Assembly (NCBI RefSeq): GCF_000376805.1
Contig: NZ_AQXT01000002.1
Coordinates: 3,100,001-3,164,000 of the forward strand
Direction of reading: 5' to 3'
Length of the DNA stretch: 64,000 nt
Origin: Henriciella marina DSM 19595
GTDB taxonomy: Bacteria > Pseudomonadota > Alphaproteobacteria > Caulobacterales > Hyphomonadaceae
Under the pieces are notes generated by a model. The model worked only from the letters and a program-made list of their open reading frames with translations, ran no database searches and had not been told where the DNA came from. Position numbers and translations under genes: made by a program. Numbering within the stretch: the stretch's first letter is position 1; every line of letters starts with the position of its first letter. This document shows, piece after piece, positions 25,586-35,595 of this stretch.

Positions 25586-26515
25586 ATGAAACCCGCAATC
25601 CTGATCCATGGTCCAACTGCAAGCGGTAAAACGGCGCTCTCCATAAGCGTTGCCCGCAAGTATGATGGCGAGATTGTGAATGCCGATTCGATGCAGGTCT
25701 ATGACAGGCTGAAGGTCATTTCAGCCCGGCCGTCCGAAGAAGAAATGGAAGGCGTTCCCCATCACCTGTTTGGCCATGTGCCCGTCTATACGCGTTTCTC
25801 GACCGGCCAGTGGCTGGAGCAGGCCCGCACGGTCATCGAAGACATCCAGAAGCGCGACAAGACGGCAGTCGTGGTCGGTGGCACAGGACTTTACCTGCTG
25901 GCGCTGACCGAAGGGCTGTCTGACATCCCGCCCGTGCCGGAAGAAACCCGCCACGAAGTGCTGGACATCGCCAAGGCAGAGGGCGTGCGCGGCCTCAAGA
26001 TCCGGCTTCAGGTCGTCGACCCCGAAGCGGCCGCGCGTATCGATGACAATGATCGCCAGCGCCTGACCCGCGCCTACGAAGTCTGGCTCGCGACCGGGCG
26101 ATCACTCACCAGTTTCCAGACTCACAAGACCAATCAGGTGCTCAATCCTGATGAATGGCTAGGCGTTGCCCTTACCCCGCCGCGCGCCAAGCTTTACGCC
26201 CGCATCGACCGGCGCTTCGAAGGCATGCTGATGGAGGGGGCGATGGAAGAGGCGCGCCAGCTGCAGGCGCTCGGCATCGATCCGGACCTTCCTGCCATGA
26301 AGGCGCACGGCATGCCATGGCTGACCGCTTTTATCCGCGGCGAAATCGATTCTGCCACAGCCGCAGAGAACGCCAAGCGCGATACCCGCCGCTATGCCAA
26401 GCGCCAGTTTACCTGGATCGGACGCCAGTTTCCGTTCTGGCCGCGAATCCCGTCGGGAGAGACCAAAACGCGGATGCGGGTGATTTCTGCCCTTTACCGG
26501 GAGGTTGACCGCTAG
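25586..26515 (+). CDS. miaA: tRNA dimethylallyltransferase
   Basis: Prenylates A37 in tRNAs that read UNN codons. The 309-residue protein starts MKPAILIHGPTASGKTALSI with the P-loop at residues 9-16, then IVNADSMQVYDRLKVISARP, VVVGGTGLYLLALTEGL and RRYAKRQFTWIGRQF near the C-terminus. The start at 25586 gives normal length; the reading frame is open upstream but overlaps serB. No strong ribosome binding site is visible. Confidence 0.95.
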   Translation: MKPAILIHGPTASGKTALSISVARKYDGEIVNADSMQVYDRLKVISARPSEEEMEGVPHHLFGHVPVYTRFSTGQWLEQARTVIEDIQKRDKTAVVVGGTGLYLLALTEGLSDIPPVPEETRHEVLDIAKAEGVRGLKIRLQVVDPEAAARIDDNDRQRLTRAYEVWLATGRSLTSFQTHKTNQVLNPDEWLGVALTPPRAKLYARIDRRFEGMLMEGAMEEARQLQALGIDPDLPAMKAHGMPWLTAFIRGEIDSATAAENAKRDTRRYAKRQFTWIGRQFPFWPRIPSGETKTRMRVISALYREVDR

Positions 26516-26559
26516 GCTGAGGCACGTTATTGCCGCATTAGCACAGTGAGGAAACAGTT

Positions 26560-26598
26560 TTGCGCAATCAGAAGGTCGTCGTACTTATCAGCCCGTGA
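26560..26598 (+). CDS. Branched-chain leader peptide of the ilv operon
   Basis: A 12-codon ORF starting TTG encodes MRNQKVVVLISP, with Val-Val-Val-Leu-Ile in a row. GAGGAAA lies 6-7 bases before the start. A terminator-like hairpin follows 36 bases after the stop, then ilvB. This is the architecture of a transcription-attenuation leader that senses charged valine, leucine and isoleucine tRNAs. The control mechanism is inferred from the layout. Confidence 0.8.
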   Translation: MRNQKVVVLISP

Positions 26599-26634
26599 CC
26601 GGCATCATCAGATGCTGGCGCGGGTTGCGCATGG

Positions 26635-26663
26635 AAGGGTCTCCAAGGGGGCCCTTTTCTTTT
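26635..26663 (+). terminator. Attenuator upstream of ilvB
   Basis: AAGGGTCTCC pairs (with G-T wobbles) to GGGGGCCCTT over 26635-26656, followed by TTCTTTT. A competing small hairpin, GCATC/GATGC, lies at about 26602-26615 in the preceding segment. Positioned between the leader peptide and ilvB. Confidence 0.75.
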
Positions 26664-26726
26664 GGGTAAATCCCTGATGCGCCCGAGGATAGAGAGACGA
26701 CCGGACTGACAGACAGGAAAAGGCTA

Positions 26727-28514
26727 ATGGACACCCACACGCTGACCGACCAAGACCAATCGACCCTCGACGGGGCCCGTATGACAGGTGCTGAGATGGT
26801 CATTACTGCGCTGATGGAGCAGGGTGTCGACACCATGTTCGGCTATCCGGGCGGGGCAGTCCTGCCGATCTATGACGCGCTCTATTCTCAGCCGTCCATC
26901 CAGCACATCCTTGTGCGCCATGAACAGGGCGCGGGCCACGCGGCCGAAGGTTATGCCCGCTCGACCGGCAAATGCGGTGTCGCGCTGGCAACGTCTGGCC
27001 CGGGCGCGACCAATATGGTCACCCCGATCACCGACGCGATGATGGACTCGATTCCGATGGTCGTCATCACCGGGCAGGTGCCGACACACCTCATCGGGAC
27101 CGACGCCTTCCAGGAATGCGATACGGTTGGCATCACGCGCTGCTGCGCCAAGCACAATTATCTCGTCACCGATGTGGATGAGCTTGCCCGCACGCTGCAC
27201 GAAGCCTTCCTGATCGCGACATCGGGCCGCCCCGGTCCGGTCGTCATCGATATTCCGAAAGACATCCAGTTTGCGACCGGCACCTATACCGGCAAGCAGG
27301 GCGTCAACAAACCAACCTATCGGCCAAAGACCGAGCCAAGCGAGCATGCGATCCGCGATGCGCTCGACATGATGGCCACGGCGCGCCGGCCGGTTTTCTA
27401 TACGGGCGGCGGCGTCATCAATTCAGGCCCGGAAGCCTCCAGACTGCTGAGAGAGCTTCAGGCGGCGACCGGTTTTCCGGTCACCTCGACGCTGATGGGT
27501 CTCGGCGCCTTCCCGGCCAGCCATGAAGGCTGGCTTGGCATGGTCGGCATGCACGGGGCCTATGAAGCCAATAATGCCATGCATGATTGCGACCTGATGA
27601 TCTGCGTTGGCGCGCGTTTCGATGACCGGGTGACCGGCAAGATCTCAGCCTTCTCGCCGGGCTCACGCAAGATCCATGTCGATATCGACCCGTCCTCGAT
27701 CAACAAGATCATCCGGGTTGATGTGCCGGTTATCGCTGACTGCAAGGCCGCGCTTCAGGCGCTACTCGATGGCTGGAAGGCGCGCCGCCTGCCAGCGCCA
27801 GACCTTGCCGACTGGAAGGAACAGATCGCCAAATGGCGCGTGGTGGACTGCTTCGCCTATCCGGAAAATGATGGCGCGATCCGCCCGCAATATGCGGTTG
27901 AGCGGCTCTATGAGCTGACAAAGGACCGCGACACTTACATTTCCACCGAGGTTGGCCAGCACCAGATGTGGGCGGCCCAGCACTATCATTTCGAAGAACC
28001 GAACCGCTGGATGACGTCGGGTGGCCTCGGCACGATGGGCTATGGCCTGCCAGCTGCCGTCGGCATCCAGGCTGCGCACCGCGATAGCCTCGTCATCGAC
28101 ATTGCCGGTGAAGCCTCGGTACAGATGGTGATGCAGGAAGTCTCGACTGCGGTTCAGCACAAGCTGCCGATCAAGGTCTTCATCCTCAACAATGAGTGGA
28201 TGGGCATGGTGCGCCAGTGGCAGGAACTGCTGCACGGTGAGCGCTATTCCCACTCATATTCCGAAAGTCTGCCGGACTTTGTGATGCTGGCCGAAGCTTA
28301 CGGCGCCCATGGAATCCGCTGCGATGATCCGGCAGAGCTCGATGCGAAGATCATGGAGATGATCGACCATGAGGGTCCGGTGATCTTTGACTGCAGGGTC
28401 GAGAAGGCGGAAAACTGCCTGCCGATGATCCCATCAGGCGCGCCGCACAACCAGATGATCCTCGGCAGGATCGCTGGCGACGAGATTGACGAAGCCGGCC
28501 GGAAGATGGTGTGA
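26727..28514 (+). CDS. ilvB: Acetolactate synthase, large (catalytic) subunit
   Basis: Thiamine-diphosphate and FAD enzyme that makes acetolactate and acetohydroxybutyrate, the first committed step of valine, leucine and isoleucine synthesis. The 595-residue protein has MFGYPGGAVLPIYDAL, the catalytic glutamate in LVRHEQGAGHAAEGYARST, FQECDTVGITR, and the C-terminal diphosphate-binding region DIAGEASVQMVMQEVST. In that motif the usual GDGS reads GEAS, though the asparagine pair LNNEWMGMVRQWQ is normal. AGGAAAAGG precedes the ATG. ilvN starts 6 bases after the stop. Confidence 0.96.
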   Translation: MDTHTLTDQDQSTLDGARMTGAEMVITALMEQGVDTMFGYPGGAVLPIYDALYSQPSIQHILVRHEQGAGHAAEGYARSTGKCGVALATSGPGATNMVTPITDAMMDSIPMVVITGQVPTHLIGTDAFQECDTVGITRCCAKHNYLVTDVDELARTLHEAFLIATSGRPGPVVIDIPKDIQFATGTYTGKQGVNKPTYRPKTEPSEHAIRDALDMMATARRPVFYTGGGVINSGPEASRLLRELQAATGFPVTSTLMGLGAFPASHEGWLGMVGMHGAYEANNAMHDCDLMICVGARFDDRVTGKISAFSPGSRKIHVDIDPSSINKIIRVDVPVIADCKAALQALLDGWKARRLPAPDLADWKEQIAKWRVVDCFAYPENDGAIRPQYAVERLYELTKDRDTYISTEVGQHQMWAAQHYHFEEPNRWMTSGGLGTMGYGLPAAVGIQAAHRDSLVIDIAGEASVQMVMQEVSTAVQHKLPIKVFILNNEWMGMVRQWQELLHGERYSHSYSESLPDFVMLAEAYGAHGIRCDDPAELDAKIMEMIDHEGPVIFDCRVEKAENCLPMIPSGAPHNQMILGRIAGDEIDEAGRKMV

Positions 28515-28520
28515 GCTGAC

Positions 28521-29072
28521 ATGACCCGCGAACCGATCCCCGCCAGCGCCTATGACATGGACCATGCCGAAGAGGTCGAAGAGCGCCGCACGCTCGCCGT
28601 CCTCGTCGACAACGAACCGGGCGTACTGGGCCGCGTCGTCGGGCTGTTCTCTGCGCGCGGCTATAACATTGAAAGCCTGACCGTTGCCGAAGTGGACCGC
28701 GGCAAGCACCGCTCCCGCATCACGATCGTGACGACGGGCACCGCCCATATGCTGGAACAGATCGAGGCGCAGCTTCTGCGGCTCGTGCCGGTGGCGGCCG
28801 TCATCGACATCACCAAGTCAAAGCGCGGCATTGAGCGTGAGCTGGCGCTCGTGAAAGTGGCCGGTGAGGGCGACCCGCGCGTCGAGGCGCTGCGCATCGC
28901 CGAAATCTTCCGTGCCCGCGTCATCGATACGACGAATGAGAGCTTCATCTTCGAGATCACCGGCGCGTCTGAAAAGATCGACCAGTTTTGTGAGCTGATG
29001 GAGCCCCTCGGCCTTGTCGAAGTCAGCCGCACAGGCGTGCTTTCAATCCGCCGCGGCAAGGATGCCGGCTAG
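28521..29072 (+). CDS. ilvN: Acetolactate synthase, small (regulatory) subunit
   Basis: Regulatory partner of IlvB that confers valine feedback inhibition. The 183-residue protein has an N-terminal ACT domain (about 25-100) with LAVLVDNEPGVLGRVVGLFS and RGYNIESLTV, then the second ferredoxin-like domain with ERELALVKV and FRARVIDTTNESFIFEITG. It lies in ilvB-ilvN-ilvC. Other genomes call the equivalent gene ilvH. Confidence 0.95.
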   Translation: MTREPIPASAYDMDHAEEVEERRTLAVLVDNEPGVLGRVVGLFSARGYNIESLTVAEVDRGKHRSRITIVTTGTAHMLEQIEAQLLRLVPVAAVIDITKSKRGIERELALVKVAGEGDPRVEALRIAEIFRARVIDTTNESFIFEITGASEKIDQFCELMEPLGLVEVSRTGVLSIRRGKDAG

Positions 29073-29112
29073 GTATCAATTTCAAAAGTATCCCAGAGAC
29101 ACCAAGGAGTAA

Positions 29113-30138
<1,026 letters not shown>

Positions 30139-30146
30139 ACTGATCA

Positions 30147-30176
30147 GGCGGACGCCGGAAACGGCGTCCGCCCTTT
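30147..30176 (+). terminator. Intrinsic terminator after ilvC
   Basis: An 11-bp perfect stem (GGCGGACGCCG, 30147-30157, with CGGCGTCCGCC, 30162-30172) closed by a GAAA tetraloop and followed by CTTTAT. It ends the ilvBNC transcript and abuts the stop codon of the convergent MBL-rhodanese gene. Confidence 0.9.
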
Positions 30177-30181
30177 ATCGC

Positions 30182-31531
30182 TCAGCCCTGGCTGTTCCAG
30201 GCTTTCCATGAGCCGTAATAGACATCGACTTTCTCAAAGCCTTCCCGCCTGAGAACGGAGGCGGCGATGCTGGCGCGCATGCCGCTGCCGCACATCACTG
30301 TGATCGGGCCCGAACGGTCAAGGTCTGGCAGGTCGACAGGTATCCGGCCGGCATAGGCGTGTTCTGCGCCTTCGATATGGCCGCCTTTGAATTCGTCGAT
30401 GCTGCGCACATCAAGCAGCGTCCAGCCAGAGGGCCTGTCGGAGAGCCGCGCTTTCACCTCATCAGTGTCAATCAGGTCGATGCTCTCAAGCGGCTGGTTT
30501 GAGGTCGCCATCGGAACCGTCCCGGCATGATGGCCAACAACGCGGTCATAGCCGAGGCGAGCGAGGGTCGTCGCTGCTTCCTGTGCCTGCGCAGCGCTGT
30601 CGCTGACCAGCACGATGTCGCGGTCATAGTCGAGGAACCAGCCAGAAAAGGAAGCGAGCATGCCGGCAGGGATACAGTAGCTTCCGGGGACGTGGGCTGC
30701 GGCGAAATCTGTCTCGCTGCGAATGTCGACGATTTGCGCTTCACCCTTGAGAAGCTCGCTGTCCGGGCTGATCGGTGGCGGCGTAAGATAACGGTCGGTG
30801 GGTGCGCCGCCCTCAGTGTTGAGCCGTTCCATCATCTCGAAATAAGGGGGCTGATAGTGGTTCTCGGCTACCTTTGCGTCGATGAAGGCCTCACGGTCCG
30901 TCATGGCAAACCGATCGTTATTCAAGCGTTCATGCCCGATCGTGGAAAACTCACGGTCCGCCATCCCGGCACCACAGACCGACCCGGCCCCGTGTGCCGG
31001 GTAGACAATTGTCTGGTCGCCAAGTGTCTTCAGCTTTTGCAGGCTGTCGAACAACAGTCCGGATACCTCACGCTTTTGGTCGGGATAGAAGTCGGTGCGT
31101 CCGACATCCCCGATGAACAAGGCATCGCCGGTAAAGACGCCAACAGCGCGATTATCGAATGCCGTGTCATAGAGGACATAGGAAACGCTGTCATAAGTGT
31201 GGCCCGGCGTTTCCAGTACTTCGATCCGCATGGAGCCGATTTCGAAATGGTCGCCCTCGCGCGTGGTTTCTGCGTACTGGATCGGCGTATCGCGGTTGGG
31301 GCCGTGCAGGATACGAGCCCCTGTCGCAGCGCGAACGGCAGGTGCGCCAGAGATGAAATCCTCGTTCCGGTGGGTCTCGAAGACATGCGTAATGCGGACG
31401 TCTTCCTTGCGCGCAAGATCCATGTAGGCGCTGATGTCACGGCGCGGATCGATGATAGCGGCCTTCCCATTCGATCCAATCATGTAGGAGAGGTGAGCAA
31501 GGCCATTCGACTTGATCTTGTGCAGGAACAT
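30182..31531 (-). CDS. Metallo-beta-lactamase/double-rhodanese protein (persulfide dioxygenase-like)
   Basis: A 449-residue protein with an N-terminal metallo-beta-lactamase domain (1-240) and two rhodanese domains (about 255-345 and 350-449). The layout is that of bacterial persulfide dioxygenase/rhodanese fusions in sulfide handling. The normal HxHxDH motif reads HVFETHRNEDFISG (His54, then Arg, Asn, Glu, Asp58, Phe), while ETPGHTYDSVSYVL, FTGDALFIGDVGRTDF and YPAHGAGSVCG are kept. Only the second rhodanese keeps the active cysteine (VMCGSGMR, near residue 413); the first has VSDSAAQ. GGAGGC precedes the ATG. The reaction is inferred. Confidence 0.85.
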   Translation of the reverse strand: MFLHKIKSNGLAHLSYMIGSNGKAAIIDPRRDISAYMDLARKEDVRITHVFETHRNEDFISGAPAVRAATGARILHGPNRDTPIQYAETTREGDHFEIGSMRIEVLETPGHTYDSVSYVLYDTAFDNRAVGVFTGDALFIGDVGRTDFYPDQKREVSGLLFDSLQKLKTLGDQTIVYPAHGAGSVCGAGMADREFSTIGHERLNNDRFAMTDREAFIDAKVAENHYQPPYFEMMERLNTEGGAPTDRYLTPPPISPDSELLKGEAQIVDIRSETDFAAAHVPGSYCIPAGMLASFSGWFLDYDRDIVLVSDSAAQAQEAATTLARLGYDRVVGHHAGTVPMATSNQPLESIDLIDTDEVKARLSDRPSGWTLLDVRSIDEFKGGHIEGAEHAYAGRIPVDLPDLDRSGPITVMCGSGMRASIAASVLRREGFEKVDVYYGSWKAWNSQG

Positions 31532-31738
31532 TCTTTGCCTCCGATCGATGCTAATAGAGTGTGCCCCAACTACGCGTGAAAGACCTCAAGGCTCCAAGGC
31601 GTACCAGAATGGGCTGCCTCTACCTTCAAGCCTGGGCTGAATGGCGACTGAACATCAGATTAAATCTCTTTATCTTGCCGTTCGGCGCGCTGGTGCACAT
31701 TTAAGACTGCCGAAATCTGCGCTTTTCGAAAGGCCCCT

Positions 31739-32155
31739 ATGACCGCCCGTATCTTTGCCCTCGGCCTTTCCGCTCTCACCATTTTGGGGACCGCCTCCGC
31801 GCAGGCCAATGTGGCCGAAGGTCTCTGGTCTTACCAGGCACGTTACATGATTGGTCCGATCCCGGCAGGCGACCGTGGGCAGTATTGCGTCGGCTCAGAC
31901 ATGTCGCAAAGTTCTTTCGACCAGCTTTTCAATGACATCAATTCTCGCTGCCGCGTCACCGACAGCGAAACAACGGCTGACGGTTATGATTTCAAGCTGC
32001 AGTGTTCCGGCGGGCCGGATGGAGAGCTGGATGGAAAGCTGCAGGTCGGCGCGGATACGGCCATTCTGAACGCCACCGGATGGACTGGCACGGCCAGTGA
32101 AAACGTGCCCGTGATGCTGACGGCGACGGCTGAACGCGTCTCCTCAACCTGTTAG
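31739..32155 (+). CDS. DUF3617-like exported protein
   Basis: A 138-residue protein with a signal peptide cleaved near ASAQA (about residue 23). The mature part has EGLWSYQARY at its start, four cysteines (QYCVGSD, NSRCRV, LQCSGG and the terminal C) and an alternating beta-strand pattern, resembling DUF3617 periplasmic proteins of unknown function. It is transcribed toward zwf with a 129-base gap, so association with that operon is uncertain. Confidence 0.6.
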   Translation: MTARIFALGLSALTILGTASAQANVAEGLWSYQARYMIGPIPAGDRGQYCVGSDMSQSSFDQLFNDINSRCRVTDSETTADGYDFKLQCSGGPDGELDGKLQVGADTAILNATGWTGTASENVPVMLTATAERVSSTC

Positions 32156-32284
32156 TTCTGGCGATGCAGGATTGTGCGTCGGTCCGCGTAAACTGATGCC
32201 AAGGTGCCCTTGCGGAAAGATTATTGAACTTTCTCGCTTGTCTTCCTTTGACAGCATCGCTTGCCTGCCTAGAACGTGTGGAAG

Positions 32285-33754
32285 ATGGCAAAATTTATTC
32301 CTGTTGGAACGTTCGATCTCGTCATTTTCGGGGGTACGGGCGACCTTAGCCAGCGCAAGCTGCTGCCTGCACTCTATCACCGCTTCGCGGATGGGCAGGT
32401 CCCCGAGGATTCGCGAATTGTCGGGGTCTCGCGCACGAAGATGACAGACAAGGCGTTTCGCGCCTTTGCCTTTGAAGCCTGCGAGGCCCACACCAAGGAC
32501 AAGATCGACAAGGATCAGTGGGCAGCTTTCGAGAAGCTTCTGGCGTATACCGCGCTCGATGCCACCGACCCGAAAGCCGACTGGTCTGACCTGAAATCAA
32601 AGCTCGGCGATGATGACCGCCCGGCGATCTTCTATCTCGCTGTGACGCCTAAAATCTATGTGCCCATTTGTGAGGCAATCGGCGCTGCGGGCCTTGCGGA
32701 TGGCGATACTCGTGTCGTGCTGGAAAAGCCGATCGGGACCGATCTACAGTCTGCAAAGGCGATCAATAGCGGTGTTGGTGCCGTGTTCGCCGAGGACCGG
32801 ATTTACCGGATCGACCATTATCTCGGCAAGGAAACCGTTCAGAACCTTCTGGTCTTGCGCTTTGGCAATACGCTGTTCGAACCGCTCTGGAATCGGACGG
32901 CGATCGATCACATCCAGATCACTGTGTCTGAAAGCGTCGGCGTTGGCGACCGGGCGGGGTATTACGATACCGCAGGCGCGGTGCGAGACATGTTGCAGAA
33001 CCATCTCCTGCAGCTTCTCTGCCTCATTGCGATGGAGCCGCCCAATTCCATCGAGGCGGATGAAATCCGGACCGAGAAGATAAAAGTGCTGAACGCATTG
33101 CGGCCGATCGAGTCCAAATATGTCGGTGCGGACACGGTGCGTGCGCAGTACGACGCCGGTACAGTCGATGGCAAGCAGGTAAAGGGTTACCTCGAAGAGC
33201 TCGAAAGCGGTGAAAGTGACACCGAAACTTTCGTGGCCATCAAGGCCTGGGTCGATAACTGGCGCTGGGCGCGGGTGCCGTTCTATCTGCGCACGGGCAA
33301 GCGGATGCGATCGCGCCACTCAGAGATTGTGGTCCAGTTCCGCGAGGCGCCGCACGCCATGTTCGGCGAGGATCAGGCCCATTCCAACCGGCTGATCATT
33401 CGCCTGCAGCCCGATGAAGGCGTGCAGCTATACGTTCAGATCAAGGAGCCGGGGCCCGGCGGCCTGCGCGTGCAGTCCTTGCCACTGAACCTCTCTTATG
33501 CGGAATCGTTTCAATTGCGGTATCCCGATGCCTATGAGCGCCTGCTCATGGATGTGGTTCGCGGCAACCTGGCGCTTTTCATGCGGCGCGAGGAAGTCGA
33601 AGAGGCGTGGGATTGGGTGGACGGACTTCTGGAGGGCTGGGCAGCGGCCAACACACCGATCCATACCTATGCTGCTGGACTTGAAGATGGCCCTGTCGAG
33701 GCGCGCATGCTGCTTCGCCAGGATGGCCGCGACTGGTGGAGCAATGGCAAATGA
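32285..33754 (+). CDS. zwf: Glucose-6-phosphate 1-dehydrogenase
   Basis: Oxidises glucose 6-phosphate to 6-phosphogluconolactone. The 489-residue protein has the dinucleotide motif VIFGGTGDLSQRKLLPALY, the active-site signature RIDHYLGKETVQNLLVLRF, and the C-terminal FYLRTGKRM region. First gene of zwf-edd-glk-eda; its stop codon overlaps the edd start by four bases (ATGA). I used the ATG at 32285; a GTG nine bases earlier is possible. Confidence 0.96.
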   Translation: MAKFIPVGTFDLVIFGGTGDLSQRKLLPALYHRFADGQVPEDSRIVGVSRTKMTDKAFRAFAFEACEAHTKDKIDKDQWAAFEKLLAYTALDATDPKADWSDLKSKLGDDDRPAIFYLAVTPKIYVPICEAIGAAGLADGDTRVVLEKPIGTDLQSAKAINSGVGAVFAEDRIYRIDHYLGKETVQNLLVLRFGNTLFEPLWNRTAIDHIQITVSESVGVGDRAGYYDTAGAVRDMLQNHLLQLLCLIAMEPPNSIEADEIRTEKIKVLNALRPIESKYVGADTVRAQYDAGTVDGKQVKGYLEELESGESDTETFVAIKAWVDNWRWARVPFYLRTGKRMRSRHSEIVVQFREAPHAMFGEDQAHSNRLIIRLQPDEGVQLYVQIKEPGPGGLRVQSLPLNLSYAESFQLRYPDAYERLLMDVVRGNLALFMRREEVEEAWDWVDGLLEGWAAANTPIHTYAAGLEDGPVEARMLLRQDGRDWWSNGK

Positions 33755-35595
33755 CCTCATTACACCCCAAAATTCAGGAAGTGACTGAGCGGATCGAGAA
33801 GCGCTCGGCCGAAACGCGGGCGACCTATCTGGAGCTGATACGGGGCCGTAAGCCTGACGGCTTTGCCCGCCAGAAGCTCGCCGACGGCAACCTGGCCCAC
33901 GCCTCTGCTGGCTGCGCCATCATGGACAAGACCCAGCTTCTCGGCGCGAACTGGCCGAATATCGGCGTTATCACCGCCTACAACGACATGCTCTCTGCCC
34001 ATGCGCCGTATGAGGATTACCCACAAATTATCCGCGATGCGGCTCGCAAGGTGAATGCGACCGCGCAGGTGGCGGGCGGCGTACCGGCGATGTGTGACGG
34101 CGTCACGCAAGGGCAGCAGGGCATGGAGCTGTCGCTCTTTTCCCGCGACGTCATCGCGCTCGCCTCTGCCGTTTCGCTCAGCCACGACATGTTCGACGGC
34201 GCGCTCCACCTTGGGATCTGCGACAAGATCGTGCCCGGGCTTATGATCGCCGCGCTGCGCTTTGGCTGGTTGCCGCACATATTCGTGCCGGGCGGGCCGA
34301 TGCCATCCGGCCTGCCAAACCCGGAAAAACAGCGCATCCGGCAGGAATACGCCCTTGGCAATGTGGACCGCGACGCGCTGCTGAAGGCCGAAGCGGAAAG
34401 CTATCACAGCCCCGGCACATGTACCTTCTATGGCACCGCCAATTCCAATCAGATGCTGATGGAAGTGATGGGGCTACACATACCGGGCGCCGCATTCGAA
34501 AACCCAGGCACGCCGCTTCGCGAGGCGCTGACCCGCGCTGCTGTCAGCCGCGTCGTGGAGCTGACGGTGAAGCGCGACTACACGCCGATGGGCGAGATGA
34601 TCGATGCGCGTAGCTGGGTGAACGCCATGGTTGGCTTGATGGCAACCGGCGGGTCAACCAATCACGCGTTGCATATCCCGGCGATGGCGGCCGCATCCGG
34701 CTATCAGGTCGAGCTTGAGGATTTTGCCGATGTAAGCGCAGTGACGCCGCTTCTCTGCCGCATCTATCCGAATGGCCCGGCCGATGTGAACCATTTCCAG
34801 GCCGCTGGGGGCATGAGCTTCGTCATGCGTGAGCTGATTGCGGGCGGGCTTCTCAACGGAGAGGCACGTGGCATCATGGGCAGTATTGCCGACCATGCGC
34901 GCGAGCCCTGGCTGAAGGATGGCGCGATTGCATTCCGCGAGCCGCCTGAAAAGAGTGGCGATAGTGATATCGTCCGGCCCGTTAGTGACCCGTTCCAGAA
35001 GGAGGGCGGGCTTCGCATGCTAAACGGCCCGTTGGGCCGCGGCGTCATCAAGGTTTCCTCGGTGAAGGAAGACCGCCGCATCATTGAAGCCCCGGCGCGT
35101 GTTTTCGACGACCAGGACGCTTTGAAAGAGGCCTTCAAGGCAGGGGTGCTGGACCGCGATTTCATTGCGGTGGTCCGCTTTCAGGGCCCGGCCGCCAACG
35201 GCATGCCCGAACTGCATGCGCTGTCGCCAGCGCTCGGCGCGCTTCAGGACAAGGGCTTCAAGGTCGCGCTGGTCACCGATGGCCGGATGTCCGGAGCTAG
35301 CGGAAAAATACCAGCAGCCATTCATGTCAGCCCCGAAGCGGTGCGCGGCGGCCCACTGGCGCGTGTCCAGGACGGCGACATGATCCGCCTCAATGCAGAG
35401 ACAGGCGAGCTGGATATCGATTGCGACCCCTCCGTTTTTGAGGCCAGAGAACCAGCGCAGTACCGCCCCAATATTCTGGGGCAGGGGCTTGGACGTGAGC
35501 TCTTCGGTGCGTTCCGCAACAATGCCGGGCGCCCGGATTCCGGTGGCAGCCTGTTTGAGTTCTTCCTCCCGCTGCCCGGGGGCGGCCATGGCTGA
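33751..35595 (+). CDS. edd: Phosphogluconate dehydratase
   Basis: Entner-Doudoroff dehydratase, 6-phosphogluconate to KDPG, with an Fe-S cluster. The 614-residue protein belongs to the IlvD/Edd family: VITAYNDMLSAHAPYEDYPQ, GVPAMCDGVTQGQQGMELS with a cluster cysteine, HLGICDKIVPGLMIAA, SPGTCTFYGTANSNQMLMEV and the C-terminal VTDGRMSGASGKIPAAIHVS. The ATG at 33751 overlaps the zwf stop, implying translational coupling. It overlaps glk by 8 bases. Confidence 0.96.
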   Translation: MTSLHPKIQEVTERIEKRSAETRATYLELIRGRKPDGFARQKLADGNLAHASAGCAIMDKTQLLGANWPNIGVITAYNDMLSAHAPYEDYPQIIRDAARKVNATAQVAGGVPAMCDGVTQGQQGMELSLFSRDVIALASAVSLSHDMFDGALHLGICDKIVPGLMIAALRFGWLPHIFVPGGPMPSGLPNPEKQRIRQEYALGNVDRDALLKAEAESYHSPGTCTFYGTANSNQMLMEVMGLHIPGAAFENPGTPLREALTRAAVSRVVELTVKRDYTPMGEMIDARSWVNAMVGLMATGGSTNHALHIPAMAAASGYQVELEDFADVSAVTPLLCRIYPNGPADVNHFQAAGGMSFVMRELIAGGLLNGEARGIMGSIADHAREPWLKDGAIAFREPPEKSGDSDIVRPVSDPFQKEGGLRMLNGPLGRGVIKVSSVKEDRRIIEAPARVFDDQDALKEAFKAGVLDRDFIAVVRFQGPAANGMPELHALSPALGALQDKGFKVALVTDGRMSGASGKIPAAIHVSPEAVRGGPLARVQDGDMIRLNAETGELDIDCDPSVFEAREPAQYRPNILGQGLGRELFGAFRNNAGRPDSGGSLFEFFLPLPGGGHG

